From NCBI GenBank assembly GCA_022592435.1, contig JABYQS010000552.1, forward strand, positions 1-18,540: DNA of 18,540 bases, written 5' to 3'. This DNA is from Cerioporus squamosus (lineage: Eukaryota; Basidiomycota; Agaricomycetes; Polyporales; Polyporaceae). Each line of letters starts with the position of its first letter. Within the stretch, counting starts at the first letter, position 1. Under the pieces are notes generated by a model, which saw nothing but the letters and a program-made list of their open reading frames with translations, was not told the origin of the DNA and ran no database searches. Positions 1 through 8,693 of the stretch are shown piece after piece. Made by a program: the position numbers and the translations under genes.

Positions 1-175
1 GGTACCACGCGACGTCCCCGGAAACATTCGCAGAAGCGTTCCACCCGTCCTAAACCTATCACCTGAAGACGATATCGCCATGCGGAAGCGGGCAAGAACG
101 TGGGCGGTGCAGAAGTTCTCTGCCGAGGAGTTCGAAAAGGCGTGGGACGAGAGCGGGTGGAGGAGGTGGTTGTAG
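1..175 (+). pseudogene. ALG11: 3' end of ALG11, frameshifted
   Basis: Bases 3 onward encode the last part of ALG11 exon 5, the [14 protein letters not shown] region, in the frame seen at 10315. One base (A) present at about 10356 is missing after base 44, so the frame runs CAC-CCG-TCC-TAA and stops at 51-53. Downstream of the deletion the original frame is intact to the normal TAG at 173-175, including the [18 protein letters not shown] region. Seen directly: a 1-bp difference between the two copies and a premature stop in this one. The loss would remove about 40 C-terminal residues. Because the base lies 45 nt from the window edge, a sequencing or contig-end error is a real alternative to a true pseudogene. 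The rest of the gene lies left of the window. Confidence 0.85.
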
Positions 176-1091
176 GTACTAGGTACGTTGTGCAGACATC
201 GCGGGACAACGTAACCATTTGCTTTTCTGTCAAACGTCTTGTGATGGATAGAAGCAGGAGTCGCCAACTGAATGCAGTCTGGGCGCATAACGTTCTCGGG
301 GAGACTCAGATGACCTTGCTGCTCTTTATAGCGCGGCTACGCCACAGAAGACGCGTTCACCCTCGCCGTTCGTCGCCGTGTGGTGCGTTGTTTGACCTCA
401 GGGTCCTGAACCCATCGTCATTCCGATGTCGATGGTTCAACCCAGCACAATAGAGTGTTTCGCTCTCGCGACAGTGAAGGCGGGGACTGTCGGGCCTCTA
501 TTTCAGCCCTCTGAACTGTCTCATACTAACTGATGGCCTCGCAGCTGGAACCCGGAAGATACTACTTGGACCCTTCAATGACAACCGCATGAAGTCGTGG
601 CGGGCCGAGGTTATCGGGAGCCTCGAGCACAGCCTCCGCGCTCCGGACACCGTGCCGGCTTGGGGATCAAGGTTAGTCGATATTTCTACTCGTCTACCTT
701 TTCCAAGCGTGCTTACCCATGTCCGGCGAGCCAACAGTGAGAAACTCCAGTACTGCGCCGGAGCGTGAGGAAGTATGGCAGCCGACTCAACGCGACCTCA
801 CAAACAAAGAATGGTATGCTGACTGTTCTCGCTGAACATCGACCATCGGTCTCATGCTGCCTCCGTGCCACCCTCCGTAGATCTCGCTTTCGCGTGCGGC
901 TCTCCCAATACGCGTCGTGCAACGTGTCTCCAACCGGCTACTGTAGCAAGTGTAGCCGGATGAAGTGCTCCCTTTACCCGGTCCTGTCCCGTCGGTCACC
1001 ACCCTCGCCGTTCACCGCCGTATGTCGGTGGTGCAGTCCTGTGTGAACGAGGATTCGCCCGCGACGTTGAGGGGAAAGTTGACCCGCCGCG
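176..1091. other. Intergenic stretch downstream of ALG11; no convincing gene
   Basis: This starts with the presumed ALG11 3' untranslated region. No long conserved frame is present. Two things stand out. At 524-540 there is a strong intron 3' end on the + strand (a CTAAC branch site followed by GCAG), after which a frame stays open to about 670 before a GTTAGT donor-like site. At 719-835 a 38-codon frame beginning MSGEPTVRNSST is preceded by TTACCC. Neither matches a family I know. The stretch is identical in copy 2 except at 176 and 486. Confidence 0.5.
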
Positions 1092-2194
1092 CCCTCTGTG
1101 CAGCGTCATCTGGGTAAGTGACGAAGTCTCTGCCAGTCGACTCACGCAAGCACACACAGGGTTTCCGGGGCTCTTACGGTGAGTCCCACAGGACACCGCA
1201 TCGCATTCGAATAGCATGGTACGTTCTATTGTATGCAGACACTGTGGGCTTATACTGACAGTTCTATTGTACTCGAATATCTACCCAGGTTCCGTTCCGT
1301 GTGGATCACCCGACATAGCGGCTGAAGCAGTAAGTCTTCGCGGCAAACGACTTGGTCGCAGACCTGGACCGTTCCGTAGTCCCGCCGCCCATCTACCGAG
1401 CGGTCGGACACTCATGATGGTGGCGCCCGACGGCTTTGCGACGTCCAGGTAAGCGACGAGCTTCACTAGCCGTTCCCTCTGTGCAGTGTCGTCGAGGTAA
1501 CTAATGATGGCTCTGCCAGTCGATTCACGCAAGCACACGCAGCCATTCCGAGGCTCACACGGCGAGTCCCGTTGGAGGCCACACCACATTCGAACAGCAT
1601 AGTACGTTTCCTCGTATGCAGACATGGGCTGGAGATACTCACAGTTCTACCGTACTCGAGGGGCTACCCAGGTTCCATTCCGTTTGGATCAGCCGAGACA
1701 GAGACCGAAGCGGCGAGTCTTCGTGGCAAACGACTTCGTCGCGCGTCGTCCATGACCCAGACCATTCTTTAGCCCCGCCGCCTATCGCACGGAGCGGTCC
1801 GACACTCTTGGCGGCGCCCGACGGGTCTTCATCGCCCAGGTAAGTGACGAGGTTCTTCGCACGAACAGAGTTCTAATGATCGTACACTATCATCTTACTT
1901 GTAGGATTGTGGACGAAGCAGACTGCGATGTTACGTAGTCACGAAGCCGAACATCTGTGAAGGTGCGAACGACTTCGTCGCACGTCGTCCTGTAGTCCCG
2001 CCGCCCATCGACTGAGCAGTCCGACACTCATGGCGGCGCACGGCAAGTCTGCAACGTCCACGTAAGTGACGAGCTCCTTTGCACGAGCAGACCTAGTACT
2101 TACCATCGAAGGATACCATCTTGCTGGTAGAGTTGCGGATGAAGCACACCACGACGCTATGTCGTCACGAATTCGAATGTCTGCCAAAGTTCGC
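1092..2194 (+). repeat. Degenerate nested tandem repeat of exon/intron-like cassettes
   Basis: Two diverged units with a period of 383 bp start at 1092 and 1475; both begin CCCTCTGTGCAG and share CGCAAGCACAC, CTACCCAGGTTCC and CAAACGACTT in order. The last part of the second unit (1729-1967) is repeated again with a period of 239 bp at 1968-2194. Every unit carries a donor-like GTAAGT/GTAAGC followed by GACGA (1114, 1449, 1840, 2062). In the last two units the donor is followed by an acceptor-like TAG at 1904 and 2130, giving intron-like stretches of 65 and 69 bp. The units look about 70% identical by eye, with indels and an in-frame TAG in the second. I read them as old duplications of an exon-intron cassette, mostly decayed. 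No transposase or terminal repeats were found. Confidence 0.75.
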
Positions 2195-2737
2195 GTGAGC
2201 GCCGCGAGCTTGTCCGCATGACATGAACACTGACCTTGTGTACAGGACGGCGACGCTGGACTAGAACATGCAGCGACGTTGTCGAAGCACGCCGCGAGGG
2301 GAGGCAGTCGAGTAGACGGTAGAGCACGGCGAGCATATCCTGGTCTGTATGTGGTCGAGCCTCCGGACGACGGCGGCGAGTCTGTGACAGGCGACGAAGG
2401 GAGGGGAAGGAAGAGGACACGAGCAGGACAAGGAAGGAGTCGTCCACGAAGGTGAGTCGTTCTCAGCCTGACTAGTATTTATGGCCGAGCAGCTGAGCTG
2501 ACGCGTCGCTTCGCTTCGCTCAGGCTCGGCGTTCGGGCTGCGATCGTCGCGCTGGGGCTTGGGGCTCGCCCGCAGAGTTCCGGCATTCGTGGTTCCACGG
2601 AACCGCTGGTGTGGAACCGGAGGCCGTGCCCGCTTATGCACGGAGCGAGAAGTGAGGCTCTCATCTCGCCTGCAATGCTAACCTCCGTCTTGGCAGTGCC
2701 TCATCCTTTTCACGGGCGGACACACAGAATCAGTTGA
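2030..2737 (+). CDS. Possible small five-exon gene, unknown product (156 aa model)
   Basis: The product is not recognised. The model rests on splice signals: exons 2030-2061, 2131-2194, 2246-2451, 2524-2651 and 2697-2737, with introns of 69, 51, 72 and 45 bp. Donors are GTAAGT, GTGAGC, GTGAGT and GTGAGG; acceptors are TAG or CAG; each intron has a CTTAC, CTGAC or CTAAC branch-like site before its 3' end. Phases agree throughout and give 157 codons including a TGA stop. The product begins MAAHGKSATS, is rich in Arg and Gly in the middle (GDEGRGRKRTRAGQGR) and shows no membrane segment or known motif. Another GTGAGT...CAG pair (2768-2812) follows, so the 3' end may differ. Exon 2 has a decayed relative in the previous repeat unit, and substitutions between them are not concentrated at third codon positions, which argues against strong selection. 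It may be a non-coding spliced RNA or a chance model. Confidence 0.3.
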
Positions 2738-3370
2738 CTTGTACTTTCGGGAGTCGGGGATGTGCAAGTGAGTATCCCGAACTTCGTTGACGCTCCTTCA
2801 CTGCCTCTGCAGTGTAATAAGTTATCAAGCGACATCCCTGGCCGTGCATAGAGAGTGTCGTCTCTACGTTCTTGCGGGGAAATGACAGACAAGCAGGGTT
2901 GCGACGTCATGCGTGTGTCATGTCAGCAGAATGTGGCTCTTCGCCGCTTCGTTCGCGCATAGCTTCGCATCGCTGCTGCTCCCGTCTTGCCGCAAGTCCA
3001 CGTAACTTCTCAGGACTTCTCGCGACGCTCATCTAACCCCGATCATGGCAGAGCATCATCGCCTCCGCTCGCACCGTACGCATCTAACATATGCGACATG
3101 TGATCTTCGGTCCTCTCATTCCGGTGAGTATTCCTTGTGCGCCGGAATCCGCTTCTCCGAGTCGGCCAGTAGGCATCCACCCGGCAGAGTGTTGTACAGA
3201 CGCAGCCCTGGCCCCTGGGGCTGGAACCAGAGGACCCGCATGCGTGTGCAACACAAGAAGCGAGGCTCTTGTCCGCTTCTCTCGCACCTGTTTCAGGTTT
3301 CTGCTAACCTCACCCTGTAGCCACTTAGCTAGGTCTCGAGACCGGTACTCGGAGTCTCGGTGCGACTTGC
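2738..3370. other. Non-coding stretch with echo of an exon/intron border
   Basis: No convincing gene is present. At 3221-3320 the sequence resembles 2612-2696 (end of exon 4 plus intron 4 of the model at 2030): both contain GGAACC followed by AGG, then AAGAA or GAGAA, GAGGCTCT, GCTAACCTC and a terminal AG. Here the donor is GC rather than GT (3260), giving a GC-AG intron-like stretch of 61 bp. A GTGAGT donor-like site lies at 3124. This suggests a second, more decayed copy of the same cassette. Confidence 0.45.
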
Positions 3371-5699
3371 CAGATGGGTTCCGTGCGCGGTTACTTTGCA
3401 CCTCGAGCCTCCACACTACTTATGGCTTTAGATGTGCTTGAAGGCATATTGTTCGGACGTACTAGGGGAATGACTATGGGACTGGTATTCTTGTCGTCCA
3501 GCTACAGCTTGTATGTATTGAGTAAACCCGCATGTCAAATGACAAATGTGCTGTGTGAATCTGGCAAGAGAAGCGAATATCGAATCGCCTCATGCGCGCA
3601 CGTCAGGCTATAGCTATGCGAGAGAGAATCCTGAACTCTCCCATGAGATACCGTAGAAAGCGGTTGACCTTGGACAACGTGCTCGCTTACTTGCCGTGCT
3701 TCACATTGAACTCGGATGATCTCGAGATAGCAACTCTGCGGACAGACGCTAAAGATTCACGAGGATGTCACGGCGTACATCGTCTGTAGTCTGTGCGGTA
3801 TACCAGTTTGCACTGCTGGAGTCATTATAGCTGGCATACTGAGGGGCAGAGCGAGCAACACAAGGGATCCTGGATGAGACTGCTCTGTGTGCCATATTCC
3901 GGGTTTGCGACGAGCAAGCGGTCCTTCTGGCGAGTGCGTTTCAAGTCAGCGCCCAGGAATTTGCGCCCAGGCACTCACCGAGGCCTCGATGCGAGCCTGC
4001 AGATCGGAAGGTGTGAACCCTGAATAGTCTACGTCGGATGCACTTCCGATGCTACCGCGGTCGCGGATGCGTGCGGTACGAAGCGGGCACCTTCTGCCCG
4101 ACACAAGCATTCAAGAGAGCAATGATGCTCAGCGGGAGTTCAGTCAGCTTCCATGGGTTCAAGTATTATAATGCTGCTACAAAAAGCGGTGGTTAGCCAT
4201 ATGAGATTTCGCCACAAGCATGCGGCCTCCCGGTGCATACTACATGGAAACCGTGCAGCGCAGATAATCTGTTGGCCATGGATGGTATCCGAGTGACACA
4301 GCCAGGGCCCAGGCCGGATTCGCGTCCGCCGCAAACAATGTGACAAGATGGAAGGCGGCTCAACTCTTGGCGGCGGGCGAGCCAGACAGAATTGTTTCAC
4401 GACATTTTGGAAGTACTACGAGCCTAGCGGTGGCTCCGAGTCCGGAGAAGGTCAGCAGCATGTTCCTGAGCCGTCTGATACACTCGACACTGCTCCTGTG
4501 GTGTACAGCACTGTCCGTACCGCAAACCTGCTCATCTGCGACCAGAGTGTCTACTGTACCTACGGCGAGTAGCTCAACATTGGAGTAGCTCGCCTGGACC
4601 ATAGGCATTCTCTATGAAGCCATCTATCTGACATGCTTGCTTGGCGAGACGGGTCGCCATGAATCATGAGATCAAGGCTCACGACACCTCTGATTAGCAC
4701 TAGCTGCAACCAAGCGTCGCTTCCACAGCACACGTCACAAAAACGCGCGACCCTGACGAGATGAAGCGGAGGCGGATCAAGGAGCTTATTACGAGGCGAT
4801 GGAAGTCGGACACACTGCCGTTGGTGCTCATCAGGCTCAGCCAGCAGTGTGGTTGTCTACCGTGCGAGACTTTGAGTAATCACGCAAGGGACTACGGACT
4901 CACTCCTGACGAGGCAGAGTGTCGAGAATGCATGGTTCTGAAGCAGAACACGCGTGGAATAGATGGTGTAGTGAATATTGCATTGAGATCAGACCTATCC
5001 TGAGAAACCATGCCCCGCGACGGTCCTTGGATATTGCTCAGCCGAGATCTGTCTCCGCCATGACACACCCACCATGCACGCGATGCAGCGGATCGGCTCC
5101 CGGAGTCTGCGAGCGTGACGGAGCTGCTCTGCGACAGCTGGGATCCGAGGTCTGCCCATGTCCTCAGCGTGGCTCTCAGATGTATACTCCCTGCTTGATA
5201 ACTCGAGCGCGGAGTAGCTTACCTGCAATATTGAGCATTCTACGAGACCGCCGCGGCGTTTCCGACATCGTGCTTGCGACAGGGCTCAGAGTATGATGAG
5301 ATCGTACTCACGAGGACCTCGGTTGGCTGCCAGCCGATGTTCCCTTCGAACCCGGACTCTTCGCGTTGTCCCGAAGCCACTCGGCTGTCCGCGCGTGGCA
5401 TATCGTGAGCCCGCGCACTCTTGTCCTCTGCGACACAGGCCGCCGGTCGCGCTCGAGAGCGGCGCAAGCTAGAGGGCCTAACCTGGTGTACCCTCGACCG
5501 AGCGCGAGTCACCGATCTGGTGGGTCTGAGTAGCTCTGCGCAAGTAGAAGGTTACTGTGGCACGAACACAGCTTGTCAGCTCTCGAGCACTACTGTAGAC
5601 AACTGCAAAGTGAAACGTACTTGCCTCGAGGATACGGACCCTGCGGGGCGGTCCGCGATCCACCATTGCCGAGATGCACTGACCGTGTACGCGATGTGA
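3371..5699. other. 2.3 kb without a supportable gene
   Basis: Short open frames occur on both strands, the longest on + at 4761-5003 (80 codons, Cys- and Arg-containing) and 4919-5296. None has a recognisable domain, a clean promoter or consistent splice sites. Frames around 4340-4590 are altered by a 7-bp insertion in the second copy, so they are not conserved as proteins. I see no tRNA, no terminal inverted repeats and no transposase motifs. The block 4392-5482 is identical in both copies. It could hold a decayed gene or a non-coding RNA. Confidence 0.4.
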
Positions 5700-5848
5700 T
5701 GGAGTGCGCGATGAGCGGGCTGGCGGAGCGGGCGCACTCCGTGCTTCTCGATGTCGACCGCCGAGTCATATACCGGACATGAAGCTGAAGTGGACTTGCC
5801 TTCCCCTCCGTCCACCTCTGCGCACCCCCGCCGCCTAAACCTGCGTAC
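5700..5848 (+). promoter_or_regulatory. Probable core promoter and 5' UTR of gene B, copy 1
   Basis: An AT-rich CATATA element lies at 5767-5772 in GC-rich surroundings, followed by a pyrimidine-rich run (5800-5835) just before the ATG at 5849. This is a usual arrangement for fungal core promoters. The same stretch in copy 2 differs by four substitutions up to 5791, further changes near the indel and a 12-bp insertion within the pyrimidine run. It is therefore the most diverged piece of the unit next to its most conserved gene. Confidence 0.4.
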
Positions 5849-6697
5849 ATGTCGTCGTCCTCTGCGCAGACGAGGGCACCCCTCTCCCAGATACAGCCTA
5901 CCGACGCGTCGGACTCGTGCAGCAGCGACGAGGACGTCTCCATGCAGCCGCGAGAGAGAAAGCGCAAGAAGCTGCGCAAGAAGATCATCCGGGGCCTTGG
6001 TGCGTCTGCCGTCTATTCGTCTGCTCACCTGTCTCTCATGCCACTCACCTCGACAGCCACGTCTACGGGCAAGGAGGGCGTGTCGATGCACTGGGAGGAG
6101 CGCTCCTTTGTCGAGAATATCGTCATTGGTGAGGGGAAGCTGCTCGTAGGGTGGCCGGCGCACATCCTGTTTGGCGAGCTGTCCCGGATCCCAGGCGGCG
6201 TCGAGCCGGTCGAGCAGCTGCTCCAGCTGTGGAAGGACGGGACGCTGCGCTGGCGCGACGCGACTCCCGAGGAGTTGCACAACGCGCGGGTCGACCACCG
6301 CAGCGTTCTCCCGAGCACCCCAGTCCCGCCTCGCCGGGAGATCGCTCCGCACACGGACGCGCGCTGGGTCGTCGGTACGCTCGTCATGCACGTCTCTGCT
6401 CCCGGCACTGTCGTGCGCTGCCCGACGCCTCCGCCGCCAGCGAAGAAGCGTCGTCGCGCCGACGAGTCTTGCGGTGGCCGAGCTGCCAAGCGGCGTCATG
6501 TCGACGAGTCCCCGCTCCCGCGACTCGGACAGCGTGCGGACAACAACACCGCCCGTGTGCGCCGGTTCCGCAACCCAAAGACCGGCGTAAAGACGTCGCA
6601 GTATGTCTGGGAGGACGACTCTGCGCCGGGAGGCTCGGTGCCGATGGATCGCGACCTGGGACGCGTGTTGGAAGACGGACGTGCGGTGATGTTCTGA
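5849..6697 (+). CDS. Gene B, copy 1: uncharacterised basic protein with nuclear-type signals (282 aa)
   Basis: I do not recognise a named family. The N-terminus is Ser-rich, with an acidic patch at residues 19-29 (DASDSCSSDED), then a basic run at 36-45 (ERKRKKLRKK). A central part around 81-140 has conserved-looking Trp and Gly (HWEERSFVENIVIGEGKLLV, GWPAHILFGELS, LLQLWKDGTLRW) that could be a small folded domain. Further basic clusters are at 197-204 (PAKKRRRA) and 212-217, and the C-terminus is mixed (RRFRNPKTGVKTSQYVWEDD). A nuclear or chromatin role is inference from the basic runs. A 57-bp in-frame stretch at 6000-6056 (GTGCGT...ACAG, with CTCAC) may be an intron; removing it gives 263 residues. 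The start chosen is the first ATG after the pyrimidine-rich leader. Copy 2 differs only by G77D and a silent change at codon 94. Confidence 0.75.
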   Translation: MSSSSAQTRAPLSQIQPTDASDSCSSDEDVSMQPRERKRKKLRKKIIRGLGASAVYSSAHLSLMPLTSTATSTGKEGVSMHWEERSFVENIVIGEGKLLVGWPAHILFGELSRIPGGVEPVEQLLQLWKDGTLRWRDATPEELHNARVDHRSVLPSTPVPPRREIAPHTDARWVVGTLVMHVSAPGTVVRCPTPPPPAKKRRRADESCGGRAAKRRHVDESPLPRLGQRADNNTARVRRFRNPKTGVKTSQYVWEDDSAPGGSVPMDRDLGRVLEDGRAVMF

Positions 6698-7044
6698 ATG
6701 GTCCTGTAGACGTCGAGTACGTTAGATTACGCGATGTTATGCTCTGTAGCTCGTCTCGCGAGCATGGTTCTGCGTCGTGCCCCAGCGTAACGGATTAGTT
6801 CGCGCGAGTGAGAGCGAGGAAGACCGTCCGAGAAGTGCACGCTCTCTTGCACGCCTAGACGGCCGTTTGTGGCGAGTGCGTCAGCGAGCGACGGCCGGCA
6901 AGGGAGTGGAGCCGAGGAGGTCGGAGAGCCACTCTGACGGGAGATGCCCGTCGGGGTTCCGCCTCCAAGCGAGAGGGTTAGCGCAAAACGCGACATGCAA
7001 ACAACGGCAACTCCCATGCGAGGAAGCCACCGCGCATCTTTGCT

Positions 7045-7172
7045 CTTGTTTGCTCTGCCCGCGCTGGATTCTCCTCCTCACGCTCGCCCGGCTCGTCTTG
7101 CCTTCCTTTCTCTCGCTACCCACCCACTTCAGCTCGTCGTGCTCCATCTCGCTTACATTCACGCTGGGCCGC
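7045..7172 (+). promoter_or_regulatory. Pyrimidine-rich promoter-like tract, copy 1
   Basis: About 125 bp strongly enriched in C and T on the + strand (runs such as TTCTCCTCCTCACGCTC and CCTTCCTTTCTCTC) resembles the CT-rich boxes ahead of highly expressed fungal genes. A GTGAGT donor-like site follows at 7194, as if a leader intron began there. No gene that I can support follows; the nearest recognised one downstream is ALG11 at 8818. Copy 2 has four substitutions in the tract (7068, 7117, 7128, 7129), all keeping or increasing pyrimidines. Confidence 0.3.
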
Positions 7173-7193
7173 GTCGCAAGTTCAGAGGTACAG

Positions 7194-7205
7194 GTGAGTA
7201 CTCAC
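7194..7205. repeat. 12-bp perfect palindrome made of two facing splice donors, copy 1
   Basis: GTGAGTACTCAC is its own reverse complement and reads as a consensus 5' splice site on both strands. It is preserved at 17527-17538 in copy 2. It may be chance or a binding site. Confidence 0.6.
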
Positions 7206-8693
7206 GTTTACCGATCTTCGTGCTTCTCGAGAGGGGATGCGGCCAGGGAGAGGGCACGGACATTCGTCGTCGGCGGCGGGGGAGAGCGTGTCGTACTGCT
7301 CGTGCGGCGCGTCGTGAGCTCGAGTGTCTTCGTTGCGGACGTGTCTACTGGATGTCTCTCGCCACCCGTGCCCCGGTCTTGTCGTGCGCGACTGCTCGAG
7401 CGGGTGTCATGCTCGCTGTTCATGGAGTCCTCGAGGCCGACGTGGATGTGTACCTGTCAAGCGGAGGACCAAGGCATAGGTAGAAGGAGGAGGCGTCAGT
7501 GTCCCGCAGAGAGGAGCTGGGATCGGATACGCACTGCACGTAGACTGCGACTCGGGTCCACGTCCACGTCCTTCCCGAGGCGGCGAGTCCAATGCAGCCG
7601 TGTTAGACGCGATTTGTCGCGTCTTGCAGGGATTCGCGGCGAGACCTTGAGCAGCCGTCCTGAGAGTCGGATCGAGTGGGCCTGGGCTCTCACCACCTGT
7701 CATACTCTCGGGGTAATCGTCGTCGCCGCGAGCGCGTGTGGGCAGCTCCGCTTTGCATTCAATGCGTCGTCGCTGGAAGTGATCCCATCAGTTCAACGCA
7801 TGAGCGCGGCGACATTCTGAAGTACGCACAAGGTCGTTTGTGCGATTCTCGGCCTGCCAGTCTTCCCGCCTGACAGCGTCGCGCATGTTAACAGGGCTCA
7901 GTTCTGAGCACTTGTGCAGGGGCGCAGAGCAAGCTCTCGCGTTCATTTTGACCGTGTCAGAGCGCGTCCCTGCAGAGCTTCGCGTCAAGACTGTGAGCAC
8001 ACGTCATAGGCGATGGGATGCTCGCGACCTCGATACTCACCGGTCGCTGAGCCCGCGCCCGACGCGACTGTCGTCGTCAGCAGCGAACTCGCCACGCGTT
8101 GAGGGCGCTGCGGCTAGAAATGCAGCTGAGCACTGCGCACGACAGCGCAGATTGTGTCCGAGAACGTACGGGCACGATCTCTGTGGGTCTCGCGTTGTCA
8201 GGACGCACCATGCTGTCCCGGAGACCGTCGCCGCGAAGTTGAGTCCTGTCCTTCCGGGCGGCGGCGAAGACTGTTGCTGCAACGAAGTCGCGTGAGTACA
8301 GTTCAGAGCAGGGAGACAACGCGGCAGCGTGTGTGAGCTCCACATGCATACCCGCATGGTTGTACTCGCGTGCCGCGGACGCGACGCGCTTTCTGCGGCC
8401 TTGCTGGCCCGGGCAGTCGCTGCGGCGCGTTCTCCAGAGTCTGACACTTCTTTGACACGCTTCACTGGCGTCTCCGAGCGGGCGGAGGAGGGGAAGTTGG
8501 CGGGTGGTGGTGGTCGAGAGCAGAGGAGCGCGGTGCTTAGGCGCCCACAGGCGGAGGGTGCTATGCGGAAATCGGAGTGTATTCTCGGGCGAGGACTGTA
8601 GCTACAGCGCATGTAACGTACCCTCGAGCACCTGCGACGCATACACGCATCCCGAGGCGAGTGCGAGTGTGCGGATCGCGAGCCTGCGACGCC

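Larger units (their letters stand above)
1..8216 (+). repeat. 10.3-kb direct tandem repeat, copy 1 (left end cut by window)
   Basis: Bases 1-8216 match 10313-18540 in the same orientation. The offset starts at 10312 and shifts at each indel: 10313 after base 45, 10314 after about 4062, 10321 after about 4387, 10333 after about 5820, and about 10330 after 7745. By eye I count roughly 25-30 substitutions and about seven small indels. The copy starts inside ALG11 codons, so the unit itself starts further left or the contig begins here. The unit carries an ALG11 tail, a degenerate repeat field, gene B and the ALG11 upstream region. It could be a true segmental duplication or an assembly artefact. 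Confidence 0.97.
6698..8693. other. 2 kb between gene B and ALG11; no convincing gene
   Basis: Long open frames exist here (for example + 6777-7820 and - 8037-9044), but they are Arg/Ser/Ala/Pro-rich, as expected by chance in GC-rich DNA. The + frame is broken in copy 2 by a 1-bp loss near 7513 and a 2-bp loss near 7745, so it is not conserved coding. The stretch holds a pyrimidine-rich tract (7045-7172), a palindrome (7194-7205) and, near 8036-8042, a donor-like GTGAGTA on the minus strand. I could not build a gene from these signals. Confidence 0.45.

Noticed and set aside
427..445. GGTTCAACCC, resembling a tRNA T-loop.
   Set aside because: No pairing T-stem, anticodon arm or acceptor stem can be drawn around it.
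2591..2604. GGTTCCACGGAACC inverted repeat.
   Set aside because: A 6-bp stem with a 2-base loop is too short to be a terminator or RNA element on its own; likely chance.
2261..2641. 126-codon minus-strand frame over the exon 3-4 region of the spliced model.
   Set aside because: It would cross well-formed + strand introns, and it has no recognisable domain.
4340..4588. Overlapping short + frames with an acidic, PEST-like C-terminus.
   Set aside because: The 7-bp insertion in copy 2 changes the frame at their start, and no domain or splice support was found.
5576..6499. 307-codon minus-strand open frame opposite gene B (311 codons in copy 2).
   Set aside because: Arg-rich shadow of gene B; the + strand gene has a promoter-like leader, better composition and substitutions that fit its own frame.
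7271..7295. A GGGGERV heptapeptide in the + frame at about 7271, identical to the motif missing from the ALG11 N-terminus.
   Set aside because: The residues on both sides do not fit the family (no HPYCNA before, no LW after), it lies 1.7 kb from the rest of ALG11, and the frame is GC-rich and broken downstream in copy 2. Probably chance, though a junction read to about 9000 would change this.
6777..7820. 347-codon + strand open frame.
   Set aside because: It is frameshifted in copy 2 by a 1-bp loss, has biased Arg/Ser/Leu composition, contains the non-coding pyrimidine tract and has no recognisable domain.
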